From assembly GCF_017303155.1 (NCBI RefSeq), contig NZ_JAEKJR010000002.1:1364001-1428000 (forward strand): a stretch of DNA of 64,000 bases, in the 5' to 3' direction. Under the pieces are notes generated by a model. It worked only from the letters and a program-made list of their open reading frames with translations. It ran no database searches and was not told the origin of the DNA. Origin of the DNA: Microbulbifer salipaludis (GTDB taxonomy: Bacteria > Pseudomonadota > Gammaproteobacteria > Pseudomonadales > Cellvibrionaceae). Both the position numbers and the translations under genes were made by a program. Of the stretch, positions 47,416 through 60,227 are shown piece by piece (position 1 is the first letter of the stretch; each line of letters opens with the position of its first letter).

Positions 47416-48723
47416 ATGTCTGAGAGCGGAACAGTCACCAAGCTGCTCGGCCACACTGATTCTTATTACGCGGCAAGCGCAACGGAATCGCCCCTATATG
47501 AGGCGCTGACGGGGGAGGTTGAGGCCGATGTGTGCATTATTGGTGCGGGCTACACCGGCTTGTCCTCGGCACTGCACCTCGCCGAGCGCGGTTACAAGGT
47601 GGTGGTGCTGGAGGCCGAGCGTATTGGCTGGGGAGCTTCCGGGCGCAATGGCGGCCACGTGGGGGTCGGGCAGCGCAAGGGACAGGAAGACCTGGAAAAG
47701 ATGCTGGGTCTGGACGTGGCCAAGTCCCTGTGGGAAATGAGTGTCGAGGCGGTGCAGCTGGTGGAGGACCTTATCGGAAAGCACGACATCCAGTGCGACC
47801 TGAAGCGGGGCATCATGCATCTAGCGGCAAAGCCCAGCCACGACCGAGGGTTACAGGAGGAGGTTGAGCTGCTCAATACCCGCTATGGCTATGACCAGAT
47901 ACGCTATGCCGACAAGGACGAGGTGCGATCACTGGTCGGGTCCGAGCGCTTCTCCGGTGGGCAGATCGATGACGGCTCGCTGCACCTTCACCCGCTCAAT
48001 TATGCGCTGGGCCTGGCCCGGGCAGCAGCCAGTGCCGGAGTGCAGTTCTATGAACACAGCCGGGTCACCAACTATAGCGGTGGTAGTCCCTGCATAGTCA
48101 ACACGGCAAAGGGCAAAGTGCGTGCGCGCAACGTCGTGCTCGCCTGCAACGGTTACCTGGGTAACCTGGAGCCGCGGATGGCCGGTCGCATTATGCCGAT
48201 CAACAACTTCGTGTTGGCCACCGAACCCTTGCCGGAGGAGCTGGCACGGGAATTGATAGCGAACGATTACGCGCTTCAAGACACGCTGTTTGTGATCAAC
48301 TATTGGAAACTGTCCGGTGACAACCGGCTGGTTTTCGGCGGGGGAGAGAACTACACCTCCCGTTTCCCTCAGGATATTCGCGCTTTCGTGCGCAAATACA
48401 TGCTGGAAGTCTATCCGCAGTTGGCCGACACCCGCATCGATTATGGATGGGGCGGGACGCTGGCGATCACCCTGAACCGAATGCCGAGCATTGGTCGCCT
48501 GGAGCCCAATGTGTATTACAGCCAGGGCTACTCCGGACACGGGGTGCCCACGGCAACCTTTGCCGGCAAAATTATTTCGGAAGTGGTTGCAGGCACCGAA
48601 GAAAGGTTTGATATATTGTCGCGCATTCCAACGCGCAGTTTCCCCGGGGGAACACTGCTGCGTTGGCCTGGGCTGGTAGCGGGAATGCTCTATTACAGCT
48701 TGAAGGACAAGCTGGGCCACTAG
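47416..48723 (+). CDS. FAD-dependent amine oxidoreductase (PuuB-like, DAO family)
   Basis: 435 residues from ATG 47416 (GGAG at 47405-47408). Rossmann FAD loop IIGAGYTGLSSALHLAERG, then ERIGWGASGRNGGHVG, a DAO-type middle domain, and a C-terminal GYSGHGVPTATFAGK. It matches gamma-glutamylputrescine oxidase-like proteins and is divergent from the PuuA-like ligase. Expected to oxidise a gamma-glutamylated amine to an aldehyde. The dehydrogenase and hydrolase needed to finish the pathway are not next door. Confidence 0.85.
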   Translation: MSESGTVTKLLGHTDSYYAASATESPLYEALTGEVEADVCIIGAGYTGLSSALHLAERGYKVVVLEAERIGWGASGRNGGHVGVGQRKGQEDLEKMLGLDVAKSLWEMSVEAVQLVEDLIGKHDIQCDLKRGIMHLAAKPSHDRGLQEEVELLNTRYGYDQIRYADKDEVRSLVGSERFSGGQIDDGSLHLHPLNYALGLARAAASAGVQFYEHSRVTNYSGGSPCIVNTAKGKVRARNVVLACNGYLGNLEPRMAGRIMPINNFVLATEPLPEELARELIANDYALQDTLFVINYWKLSGDNRLVFGGGENYTSRFPQDIRAFVRKYMLEVYPQLADTRIDYGWGGTLAITLNRMPSIGRLEPNVYYSQGYSGHGVPTATFAGKIISEVVAGTEERFDILSRIPTRSFPGGTLLRWPGLVAGMLYYSLKDKLGH

Positions 48724-48780
48724 TGAGTGTCATAAAAATCAACGGCTTGCACAGTTTGCGATTTTTATTGATGTTGGAAA

Positions 48781-48799
48781 TTGAATAATTGTTCGGTTT
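48781..48799 (+). promoter_or_regulatory. Half-site matching the 47.3-kb dyad, upstream of the TonB receptor
   Basis: TTGAATAATTGTTCGGTTT matches the right half of the 47280-47327 dyad (TTGAATTATGCTTCGGTTT) at 16 of 19 positions, with the same spacing between TTGAAT and TTCGGTTT. It is 95 bases before the receptor start. A left half is not evident. Confidence 0.6.
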
Positions 48800-48893
48800 G
48801 TGGGATAACAGATCGGTCGCTTTAATCCCGGGTCCGTCCTGAGTGGTAATGAATGGGCAGCAACCCGATAAAAATAACCCACGGGGAGTAACG

Positions 48894-51260
48894 ATGACGC
48901 TATCAGACCAGCCATTTGTGGCTAAAAAGAACCTGCTCGCTACAACTATTGGCGCGGCCGTAATGGCTGTCAGTAGCGTAGCGCTGGCGGCAGACCAGAT
49001 TGAAGAGGTGACGGTTACCGCGCAGATGCGTGCCGAGTCACTGAAAGACGTACCTGCGGCGGTCACCGCGTTCACCGGCGATACGGTCAAGAACAGCAAC
49101 TTGAGTGACTTCAAGGACCTGTTTGCGCTGACCCCGGGTGTGTCTGGTGAGACCAACGACTCCTACTTCGACTCCGTGTCAGTGCGCGGTGTGAACAACA
49201 ACAGCTTCGGCAGCGGCAGTGACCCGGCCCTGGGTATTTTCCTGGACGGCGTCTACCAGAGCCGCACCGGTGCCACCCCGAGCATGTACGATCTGGAGCG
49301 CGTGGAAGTGATCAAGGGCCCGCAGGGCACCCTGTTCGGCCGCAACACCGCCTCCGGTGCCATCTCCATGGTCTCCAAGAAGCCAGGTGAAGTATTTGCC
49401 GGTGACATCTCCGTCGGCGCCGGCCAGTACGGCCGCACCGAACTTGAAGGCGGTGTGGATGTTCCGGTCAGTGAAGATTTCTCCGTGCGTATTGCCGGTA
49501 AGCACTTCTCTGAGGACGGTCACGTCAAGAACCTCACCACCGGACGCGACCTGGGCGCCAGCGAGCTGAACGCCGCGCGTATTACCGCGGTGTACGACGT
49601 GTCTGAAGCCACCACCGTTACCCTGTTGGCACAGTACGAAGATCGCGAGAGCGACGGCACTATTTACCGCGCCTTCGACAACGATGCCGGTTACAACTAC
49701 GACATTCCGGAAGGCGCCTACGACGAGGTGTACAACGACGAGGAAGGCCTCGATCAGTCCGAAATCGCTGACGTTGTTCTGACCGTGGAGCACGAGTTCG
49801 CCGGTGGCAACACCCTGACCTCCATTACCGGCTACAAGTCCCACAAGTATTCCTACCGCGAAGACTTCGATGGCACTCCGCAGCCGATCGACACCTACAC
49901 CCGCGAGCAGACCGGTGATTTCTTCAGCCAGGAATTCCGCATCGCTTCCAACAGCAGCGGCCCGTTCAACTATGTCCTGGGTGCGTCTTACTACCAGGAA
50001 GAGCTGAACGCGGATTTTGCCGGTATCGATAACGAAGACTTCATCTGTGACGGTATCTACGCGGATGAGTGGGAAGAGGGCCTCGACAGCTTTGTAACCT
50101 GTGATGCTCTGCCGCAGGACGTGCTCGACGAAGCCTTCGGCTTCGAAGGTGAGCCGTGGGAATACGCCACTGACAAGCTGTCCATCGAAGCCGCTGACAC
50201 CCTCGGCGACTACAAGGGCTGGGGTGTGTTCGCCAACACCACCTTTGACATCACCGAAGCCACTACTCTGGGCCTGGGTGTGCGCTACACCGAAGACCAG
50301 AAGACCTACCACGTAGTTTCTCCGTGGCCGGAAACCTGGACGGGTGGCTGGAACTACCAGGCCATGTATACCGATGAAGACGGTATCACCGGCGACAACA
50401 CCTGGAGCAATGTGTCTGGGCGCGCAACCCTGACCCACGTGCTCAGTGACGAACTGACCACCTACGCCAGCGTTGCGACCGGCTACAAGTCCGGTGGTTT
50501 CGACTACCTGTCCTACAACATTACCGATCCGGCTTACGGCGACACCTACGAGAGCCAGGCTGACTGGCTGTGGGAGCAGGGTTACGAGGTCAACGCCAGC
50601 AACGCTGAGCCCAGCAAGTTCGACGAAGAAACCGTGCTGTCCTACGAGCTGGGTGTGAAAGCCCGACTGCTGGACAACCGTCTGGCCCTGAACGCCGCCG
50701 CGTTCCAGTACACCTACGAAGACATGCAGCAGGCATTCTGGGTAGGTGCAGCGGCGATCACCCGCAACGTGGGCGAATCCGAAGGCCGCGGCCTGGAAGT
50801 GGACGCGCGCTGGCTGATTACCGACAACCTGGACCTGTACTTCGGTGCGGCGCTGCTGGATACAGAGTTCAATGGCGCTCCAGAAGAGCTGTGTGACAGC
50901 TGTAACGGTAACGAGATGGCCTTCTCTCCGAAGTTCTCCTCTGCCACCGTACTGACGTACACCCAGAACACCAGCTTTGGTGAACTGTCTTACTCTGGTG
51001 AATACACCTATACCGGTGAGCAGTGGTCCGAACTGGAAAACACCGAGGCGGTTAAACTGGACGCCCGCAATGTGGTGAACCTGCGCGTTGCCCTGACTTC
51101 TCCGGAAGACAGCTGGACCGCAGGTATCTACGCCGAGAACGTGACCGGCGAAGAGTACTACCACTGGGGTTACGCAGATGCGCTGTACAACCTTCCGGCC
51201 ACCAAAACCGATCCATCGCGCGGTCGTGTAGTAGGGGTCAATCTGGATTACCGCTTCTGA
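48894..51260 (+). CDS. TonB-dependent outer-membrane receptor
   Basis: 788 residues from ATG 48894 (GGGGAG upstream). Signal peptide about 1-33 (ATTIGAAVMAVSSVALAA), TonB-box-like IEEVTVTA, plug domain with SVRGVNNN and RVEVIKGPQGTLFGRNTASGAI, and a 22-strand-type barrel ending VVGVNLDYRF with terminal Phe. The sequence is very acidic (many Asp/Glu/Tyr), as in marine TonB receptors. Uptake of the amine-type substrate handled by the upstream genes is inferred from the shared motif and adjacency; siderophore or glycan uptake is not excluded. Confidence 0.92.
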   Translation: MTLSDQPFVAKKNLLATTIGAAVMAVSSVALAADQIEEVTVTAQMRAESLKDVPAAVTAFTGDTVKNSNLSDFKDLFALTPGVSGETNDSYFDSVSVRGVNNNSFGSGSDPALGIFLDGVYQSRTGATPSMYDLERVEVIKGPQGTLFGRNTASGAISMVSKKPGEVFAGDISVGAGQYGRTELEGGVDVPVSEDFSVRIAGKHFSEDGHVKNLTTGRDLGASELNAARITAVYDVSEATTVTLLAQYEDRESDGTIYRAFDNDAGYNYDIPEGAYDEVYNDEEGLDQSEIADVVLTVEHEFAGGNTLTSITGYKSHKYSYREDFDGTPQPIDTYTREQTGDFFSQEFRIASNSSGPFNYVLGASYYQEELNADFAGIDNEDFICDGIYADEWEEGLDSFVTCDALPQDVLDEAFGFEGEPWEYATDKLSIEAADTLGDYKGWGVFANTTFDITEATTLGLGVRYTEDQKTYHVVSPWPETWTGGWNYQAMYTDEDGITGDNTWSNVSGRATLTHVLSDELTTYASVATGYKSGGFDYLSYNITDPAYGDTYESQADWLWEQGYEVNASNAEPSKFDEETVLSYELGVKARLLDNRLALNAAAFQYTYEDMQQAFWVGAAAITRNVGESEGRGLEVDARWLITDNLDLYFGAALLDTEFNGAPEELCDSCNGNEMAFSPKFSSATVLTYTQNTSFGELSYSGEYTYTGEQWSELENTEAVKLDARNVVNLRVALTSPEDSWTAGIYAENVTGEEYYHWGYADALYNLPATKTDPSRGRVVGVNLDYRF

Positions 51261-51288
51261 TCCTTTCCTTTCATCTCACAGGATGAGC

Positions 51289-51319
51289 AAAAAGGCCGGC
51301 TTTTATAGCCGGCCTTTTT
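51289..51319 (+). terminator. TonB receptor terminator
   Basis: AAAAAGGCCGGC pairs perfectly with GCCGGCCTTTTT around TTTTATA; T-run on the right, A-run on the left. Confidence 0.93.
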
Positions 51320-51379
51320 GTTAATGAGCGGGCGGTCCATTTATGTTAAAAATGACGCTCGGACTAAAAGGATGACCAC

Positions 51380-52060
51380 GTGTCGAGTGCAGAACAGAAC
51401 CGCCGAAAAAGTCAGCTTGCTCCGCGACGGGAGCCTGTGCAGGCGCGCGCCCGGGAACGGGCCCGCCAGATACTGGATACCACTGGCCGCCTGCTGGAGC
51501 AGGTGGGCCTCAACGACCTGACCACAATCCTCATTGCCAAGGAACTCGGTGTTTCCGTCGGCTCGGTATATCACTACTTTCCCAACAAGCACGCGATCCT
51601 TTATGCGATGGGTGAGCAGTGGCTTGCGAGCCTCACCGAGCGCCTGGATGACCTAGCCGCGAGTGACCTTGAGCAGTTGAGCCTGAAAGATTTTCTCGAC
51701 GAGCTGCTGGAACGCTGGGTGTCGGTTTATCGCGAGCAGCGGGGCTTGCTGCCACTGGTTCAGGCCATGTGGGGGATTCCTGAATTACACGAACTGGATG
51801 AGCGTCACGACGAGCTGGTCATTAATCACCTGGTGGACATGTTCCGTCGCCTGGGCTTCACCACGCCGCCCAATGAGACCAACCGCCTGGCGCGGGCAAC
51901 CCTGGAAACCTGCCACGCGATGCTCCTCGTGGTGGTCAATCAGCAGGGCGTGCGTTCAGGGCGCACACGTGCCGACCTGCTCAATATGTTGCTGGTGCTC
52001 CTCGAGCCGCACCGCAACGATGTGCAACCCTCCGGCCTGGAGGACGTAGAGGCGCCTTAA
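51380..52060 (+). CDS. TetR-family transcriptional regulator
   Basis: 226 residues from GTG 51380 (AAAAGGA upstream). TetR N-terminal HTH at residues about 28-75: RARQILDTTGRLLEQVGLNDLTT, then KELGVSVGSVYHYFPNKHAIL. The C-terminal ligand domain is not diagnostic. It lies between the TonB receptor and a 5'-nucleotidase gene 14 bases downstream; it could regulate either or the amine locus. Confidence 0.9.
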   Translation: MSSAEQNRRKSQLAPRREPVQARARERARQILDTTGRLLEQVGLNDLTTILIAKELGVSVGSVYHYFPNKHAILYAMGEQWLASLTERLDDLAASDLEQLSLKDFLDELLERWVSVYREQRGLLPLVQAMWGIPELHELDERHDELVINHLVDMFRRLGFTTPPNETNRLARATLETCHAMLLVVVNQQGVRSGRTRADLLNMLLVLLEPHRNDVQPSGLEDVEAP

Positions 52061-52074
52061 GCGCGGAAATGACT

Positions 52075-52992
52075 ATGAGTGACAACCGCCTGCCACCTGC
52101 CAGTAACCGACTGATCATCGCGATTTCCTCGCGTGCGCTGTTTGACCTGCGGGAAAGCCATCAGGTGTACGAGGAGCAGGGGGTAGAGGCATTTTCCGCG
52201 TACCAGGTCGAGCGCGAGAACGACGTGTTGCCCAAAGGCGAGGCCTTCTCGCTGGTGGAAAAATTCCTACAAATTAACGAGCGCCTGGGCGGTGCACCGC
52301 GGGTCGAGGTGATCCTTCTTTCCCGCAACAGTGCCGATACTGGCCTGCGGGTCTTCAATTCCATCGAGTACTACGGGCTGAATATCAGCCGTGCGGCGTT
52401 TTGCAATGGCGGTAGTCCGTACCGCTATATTGCGCCTTTTGGTTGCCATCTGTTTCTCTCGACCGATGGCAGTGATGTTCGACGGGCACTGGAGCAGGGG
52501 ATTGCCGCGGCGACGCTGATTCCGGGCGGTGCCCGCCAGCGTGGTGACGAAGTCCTGCGCTTTGCCTTCGATGGCGATGCGGTACTCTTTTCGGACGAAG
52601 CTGAGCAAATTTTCAAGCGGGAAGGGCTGGCCGCGTTTACCACCGCGGAGCGCGCCTCCGCCAAGCAGCCCCTGCAGGGTGGCCCCTTCAAGGGATTCCT
52701 TGAGGCCCTGCAACAGCTGCAGGCGGAGTTCAACGCAGACGATTGCCCCATCAGAACCGCGCTGGTTACCGCACGCTCTGCGCCGGCCCACGAGCGGGTC
52801 ATCCGCACCCTGCGGGCGTGGAATATCCGTATCGATGAATCCATCTTTCTCGGCGGGCTGCCGAAGGGCGAGTTCCTGCGCGCGTTTGGCGCCGACGTGT
52901 TTTTCGATGACCAGCCAAATCACTGTGCTTCTGCTGCAGAGCATGTGGCAACGGGGCACGTACCCCACGGAATAGCGAACGTAGAAGAATAG
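52075..52992 (+). CDS. 5'-nucleotidase (cytosolic NT5C1-like, PF06189 type)
   Basis: About 306 residues; ATG 52075 is preferred over 52069 because GGAA is too near the latter. Conserved parts: IAISSRALFDLRESHQVYEEQG, RVFNSIEYYGLNISRAAF, FLSTDGSDVRRALEQGIAAA, RFAFDGDAVLFSDEAE and FFDDQPNHC, typical of the prokaryotic members of the cytosolic 5'-nucleotidase I group. Dephosphorylates nucleoside monophosphates. Probably cotranscribed with the tetR-type gene. Confidence 0.87.
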   Translation: MSDNRLPPASNRLIIAISSRALFDLRESHQVYEEQGVEAFSAYQVERENDVLPKGEAFSLVEKFLQINERLGGAPRVEVILLSRNSADTGLRVFNSIEYYGLNISRAAFCNGGSPYRYIAPFGCHLFLSTDGSDVRRALEQGIAAATLIPGGARQRGDEVLRFAFDGDAVLFSDEAEQIFKREGLAAFTTAERASAKQPLQGGPFKGFLEALQQLQAEFNADDCPIRTALVTARSAPAHERVIRTLRAWNIRIDESIFLGGLPKGEFLRAFGADVFFDDQPNHCASAAEHVATGHVPHGIANVEE

Positions 52993-53082
52993 TCATTCGC
53001 CGGATGGCGCTGGTTGGCGCAGCAAGCTTTCTCGTTGGCCACTTTTAGTAACATTTTTTTCGTTTTTACCTCTCCTTTATAG

Positions 53083-54195
<1,113 letters not shown>

Positions 54196-54220
54196 CGTTC
54201 TGTTGCATGTAGTCAGAAGC

Positions 54221-54248
54221 AAAAAGCCCGGCGTTTGCCGGGCTTTTT
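54221..54248 (+). terminator. cysB terminator
   Basis: AAAAAGCCCGGC / GCCGGGCTTTTT with a GTTT loop, 26 bases after cysB. Confidence 0.93.
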
Positions 54249-54288
54249 GCTTTGTTGTGCGGTCCATTCAGTGCTTGGCAGCATCAGG

Positions 54289-54567
54289 CTAGTGCAGCGT
54301 ATTCAGCACTTCTTTTACAAATTTGAAGTACACGGTGTACACCTCAGGTTCCTGACCTTCCTTCTCCACCACAAAAAATGGTGCTCGCTGCACATTCAGG
54401 CGCTGTGCCAGCTGCATGCCGGCGCTCTGTGGGTCCCGTTCGTCGGCGACCAGTGTTTCGGTGAGGAATTTTTCCTGATCGTTTTCCCGGAGCTTTTCCA
54501 GGACATCGTTGCACTTGGCGCACAGTGAGCCGTCTGCCAGCACCTTTTTGACCAGAGTGATTCGCAT
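54289..54567 (-). CDS. Small thioredoxin-like protein with a CAKC motif
   Basis: 92 residues; LCAKCNDVLEKL near the N-terminus gives a CXXC redox site, and a cis-Pro-like APFFVVE follows in the second half, the thioredoxin/glutaredoxin-like core. Similar short proteins occur near cysB and sulfate assimilation genes in pseudomonads. No substrate is evident. It converges on the cysB terminator. Confidence 0.72.
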   Translation of the reverse strand: MRITLVKKVLADGSLCAKCNDVLEKLRENDQEKFLTETLVADERDPQSAGMQLAQRLNVQRAPFFVVEKEGQEPEVYTVYFKFVKEVLNTLH

Positions 54568-54727
54568 GAGACAACGCCTTGTGTTGCTCGCCCGCAGGTA
54601 ATGCAGGCGGTACTGGAATTATGGTTGGCGCGCAATCTAGCAGAGTGGTGGCTGCGGTGGAAATACCGTTGGGAAATAGCACTATAACCCCGCGTCTCCT
54701 CCTGCACACGGCCGGGCCTTTGGCGAC

Positions 54728-56071
54728 TCAGGAAAATTGCTGTTCCAGTGTATCCAGCAGCACGCGTACTTTATCGAGGCATTCGCGGTGCTCAGCCGCA
54801 GGATCAGAATCCGCCACAATGCCGCCGCCCGCGGCACAGGTAATGCGGCCCTTGCTCGCGGTCAGCGAGCGTATGGCGATGTTGGTGTCGGCGCGCCCAC
54901 AGCTGCTGATATAGCCGATACTACCGCAATAGATGCCGCGGGGGCTGCGCTCCAGCTCGCGGATAATTTGCATGGCGCGTCGCTTGGGTGCGCCGGTAAT
55001 GGAACCTCCGGGGAAGGTGGCCTCCAAGACCTGCGCAAATTGCAGGTCTTCGGGAATTTGGCCGGTGATGGTGCTTACCAGGTGATGTACGTTGGCAAAG
55101 CTCTGAAGCTCAAACAGATTGGGAACCCGCACGCTGCCGCGCTGGCAGATTTTCCCGAAATCATTGCGCAACAGGTCGACAATCATCAGGTTCTCGGCGC
55201 GGTCCTTGCGGCTGGCCGCCAGCGCGCTTGCCTGAGCCTGATCCTGTGATGGCTCCGGGCTTCTCGGTGCAGTGCCCTTGATGGGTTCTGTTTGCAGAAA
55301 GGTGCCATCCGCAAGGATAAACCGCTCCGGCGACAGGCTCAGAACCTCCCCCTGTGGGAGTGACAGGAATGCAGAGAAGGGCCCTGCCGCCGCCTCGCGA
55401 AGCGCCAGATAGGCTGTCAGAGGCGACCCGGTGTACTCAGCAAAGAAGCGCTGGGTAAAGTTGGCCTGGTAAATGTCGCCGGCACGGATGTAATCGAGAA
55501 TGCGCTGAATGCGCGCGTGATACTCGTCCGGTGTGAATTCGTGGCGGAAGCCCGCTGTGAGCTCGAAACGTTCGGTGCGGGGTGCGGTATTCCAGTCCAG
55601 CGCGCGGAAGCGGGCCTGCAGGTCACGCTTCTGCATTTCCGTGCTGGCGGGGTGGAAAATCAGGTGTGTGGCCTGCAGCTGGTGGTCGACGATCAGCGCC
55701 CAGGTATACAGCCCAAAGAAGCCGGCAGGCAATGGCGTCTCCCGATTATCCAGCGGAAGAAAATTTCCATGGCTCCCGAGTTCGTAACCGGCATAGCCGA
55801 TTGCGCCCCCGCAAAAGGGCAATTGCTGGTCGACTTCCTGCGGGGCCAGTTCGCACAGCAGGTCGTCGAGTGCATCGAAGGGCGCTTGATCCGCCGCATC
55901 AAGGGAGAGGCTATTGATGGGGTCTGCGCTGAGGATGTCAAAGCGCCCGCCACGGGCGCGTGGTTGTCCGGAGTCCAGCCAGACCGGGCAGGGCAAATCC
56001 GCGAGCGCTGCATACGCGACGGCAGAATTGGGGGAATAAGGCAGAGAAATTATTTGCAAAACGTCAACCAA
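54728..56071 (-). CDS. pabB: Aminodeoxychorismate synthase component I PabB
   Basis: 447 residues; TTG start at 56071 behind AGAGG. Chorismate-binding domain with the PIKGTAPRSP region, ENLMIVDLLRNDFGKI, PGGSITGAPKRRAMQII and GIYCGSIGYI. The PIKGT sequence is the Lys-containing ADCS form rather than the Ala of anthranilate synthase. Makes aminodeoxychorismate with a PabA glutaminase (not in the window); PabC in this window completes pABA. Confidence 0.93.
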   Translation of the reverse strand: MVDVLQIISLPYSPNSAVAYAALADLPCPVWLDSGQPRARGGRFDILSADPINSLSLDAADQAPFDALDDLLCELAPQEVDQQLPFCGGAIGYAGYELGSHGNFLPLDNRETPLPAGFFGLYTWALIVDHQLQATHLIFHPASTEMQKRDLQARFRALDWNTAPRTERFELTAGFRHEFTPDEYHARIQRILDYIRAGDIYQANFTQRFFAEYTGSPLTAYLALREAAAGPFSAFLSLPQGEVLSLSPERFILADGTFLQTEPIKGTAPRSPEPSQDQAQASALAASRKDRAENLMIVDLLRNDFGKICQRGSVRVPNLFELQSFANVHHLVSTITGQIPEDLQFAQVLEATFPGGSITGAPKRRAMQIIRELERSPRGIYCGSIGYISSCGRADTNIAIRSLTASKGRITCAAGGGIVADSDPAAEHRECLDKVRVLLDTLEQQFS

Positions 56072-56243
56072 ACCTCTGTGCGGGTTGTCCGCACTGCAAC
56101 CACGACCGGCAGCGGGCGGCTGCCAGGTGAAAGGGACCTTCAGGCCCGGTTGAGGCCCTTGGCGCGGCCCAGATGGTATGGGCCAGTGAGCCCACGCACT
56201 CGGGCGGCGCTACTTTACTGCAAAACGCACACGTATAGAAAAT

Positions 56244-57107
56244 TTAGCTGATTCTGCGCTCAATCCCCGCCTGTGACATCAGGCGCGTGGCGAGTTCTTC
56301 CACCGACAGCTCGGTGGCATCCAGGTAGGGAATTTGAGCGCGCCGCAGCATTTGCTCTACCTGCCGTACTTCGAACTCGCATTGCTCCGGGGATGCGTAG
56401 CGGCTATTGGCGCGGCGCTCCTGACGGATGCTCATGAGTCGGCGGGGGTCGATGGTCAGGCCGAACAGCTTGTGCTGGAAGGGGCGCAAGATCTTGGGGA
56501 GCGCCGTGGAGTCCATGTCCTCTTCGGTAATGGGGTAGTTGGCGGCCCGCAAGCCGAACTGTAGTGCCAGATACAGGCAGGTGGGGGTTTTGCCGGAGCG
56601 TGACACACCGACCAGTATGATGTCAGCGCTCTCAAACTCACGGGTGCGGCGCCCGTCGTCGTTATCCATGGCGAAATGTACGGCATCGATGCGGGCGCTG
56701 TAACGTGGGTTGTCTGCGATGCCATGGGATACGCCCACGGTGCGCGCGGGGTCGGTGCCGAACAGGTTGGCCAGTGGCGCCAGGTAGCTCTCAAAAACAT
56801 CCAGCATGAGTGCGGAGCTCTCGTGCAGTCTTTTGCGAATCTGGTCGGAGACAATACTCGTGATGATGATCGGTTGTAGGCCGGATTCCTGAGCCGCATG
56901 CTCAATCCGCTGCAGTACTTGATTGACGCGTGCATCAGAATCCACGTAGGGCAGGGTGACCTGTTCTACCTGTTGATCGCGAAATTGCGCCAGCAGGCTG
57001 TGGCCAATGCCCTCCACGGTCAGCCCGGTGCCATCGGAAATAAAAAATGCGGTGCGTTTTTTGCTGGGCGGGTGGGCCGGCATCGTGGCGTCTTGCTGCT
57101 TTTCCAT
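56244..57107 (-). CDS. ppsR: PEP synthetase regulatory protein (kinase/pyrophosphorylase, DUF299)
   Basis: About 288 residues from ATG 57107 (GAGAGAG upstream; the in-frame start 9 codons earlier lacks an SD). FISDGTGLTVEGIGHSLL and the nucleotide-binding P-loop GVSRSGKTPTCLYLA are the DUF299 signatures. The enzyme both phosphorylates (ADP-dependent) and dephosphorylates PpsA. It is divergent from its target gene ppsA. Confidence 0.94.
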   Translation of the reverse strand: MEKQQDATMPAHPPSKKRTAFFISDGTGLTVEGIGHSLLAQFRDQQVEQVTLPYVDSDARVNQVLQRIEHAAQESGLQPIIITSIVSDQIRKRLHESSALMLDVFESYLAPLANLFGTDPARTVGVSHGIADNPRYSARIDAVHFAMDNDDGRRTREFESADIILVGVSRSGKTPTCLYLALQFGLRAANYPITEEDMDSTALPKILRPFQHKLFGLTIDPRRLMSIRQERRANSRYASPEQCEFEVRQVEQMLRRAQIPYLDATELSVEELATRLMSQAGIERRIS

Positions 57108-57291
57108 GGTTTGCTCTCTCGGTTGCTTGGGCATGGTATCCCAAACCAGGGCCTTCCCGGAATGCTCTTCGATCCTCGTTGCGCGCGCCCCGTGGCGGCA
57201 TGGTGGTCATTCCAGGTTTTGTAGAAAAATTACAACAGAAATAGGCCAATTTTGCGTAATTTTGCGGGGTATTATTTACAAAACCCTTCCT

Positions 57292-57297
57292 TATAAT
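57292..57297 (+). promoter_or_regulatory. Candidate ppsA -10 box
   Basis: TATAAT at 57292-57297, 35 bases before the ppsA start in the 225-base divergent ppsR/ppsA gap. No convincing -35 at 17 bases, so an activator may be needed. Confidence 0.4.
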
Positions 57298-57332
57298 CGT
57301 CCGCCACTAATGCAGTTGCAGAGGGCAATCCA

Positions 57333-59696
<2,364 letters not shown>

Positions 59697-59751
59697 CTGC
59701 GCCGTTCACGGGCAACTCACAGAAAATTTACACCGGCTACGGCTTGACTCA

Positions 59752-59784
59752 GAAAAAAGCGACCATTTTGGTCGCTTTTTTTCG
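59752..59784 (+). terminator. ppsA terminator
   Basis: AAAAAAGCGACCA pairs with TGGTCGCTTTTTT around a TTT-type loop, 56 bases after ppsA. Confidence 0.93.
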
Positions 59785-59934
59785 TTTGCTAGCAGAAATA
59801 ACGTTCTATTTTCGAGGGGAATACTGCGAACCCGGTACTGGCGGCCCGGCGTCCACCCCCTTGTGAGCGCGAATGACACACCTTAAGGCGATTGCCAATT
59901 TCCATAAAAGGGCGAATACCTCAACTAAATCAAT

Positions 59935-60129
59935 CTAAGCATGCGCCCCCCGGTCAATAGAATCGAACAGACTTCCCGTGTTTGGATCGGTTTCGGGAAG
60001 TTTCTGGATTAATCCGGAAAGATAAGCCGTGTTCTCACAAGCTTCCCTATAGGTTTCTGACAATGCGGTTTTGAAAAAAACGGATCTTCGATTGAAGTAC
60101 TGATTGAGGTACCGCCATGCAACGTCCAT
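59935..60129 (-). CDS. Small hypothetical protein
   Basis: 64 residues from ATG 60129 (MDVAWRYLNQYFNRRS), with a strong SD GAGAGGA five bases upstream on the - strand. It is Phe/Tyr-rich at the N-terminus with an acidic C-terminus (SLFDSIDRGAHA), has no transmembrane helix or known motif, and is more AT-rich than its neighbours. It is divergent from the L,D-transpeptidase gene by about 98 bases. The good SD is the main reason to call it; no family is recognised. Confidence 0.4.
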   Translation of the reverse strand: MDVAWRYLNQYFNRRSVFFKTALSETYREACENTAYLSGLIQKLPETDPNTGSLFDSIDRGAHA

Positions 60130-60227
60130 TGTCATCCTCTCGAGAAATTCCCACTCACCATTTTCCTGCCACTGCCGATCACCGAAGTTTGGGCCATACG
60201 GATATTGGCGCGGGGAGCGCGACTGCA

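Noticed and set aside
49179..51164. 661-codon - strand open frame opposite the TonB receptor
   Set aside because: Produced by GC-rich codon bias of the real gene on the + strand; no domain, start signal or neighbour supports it.
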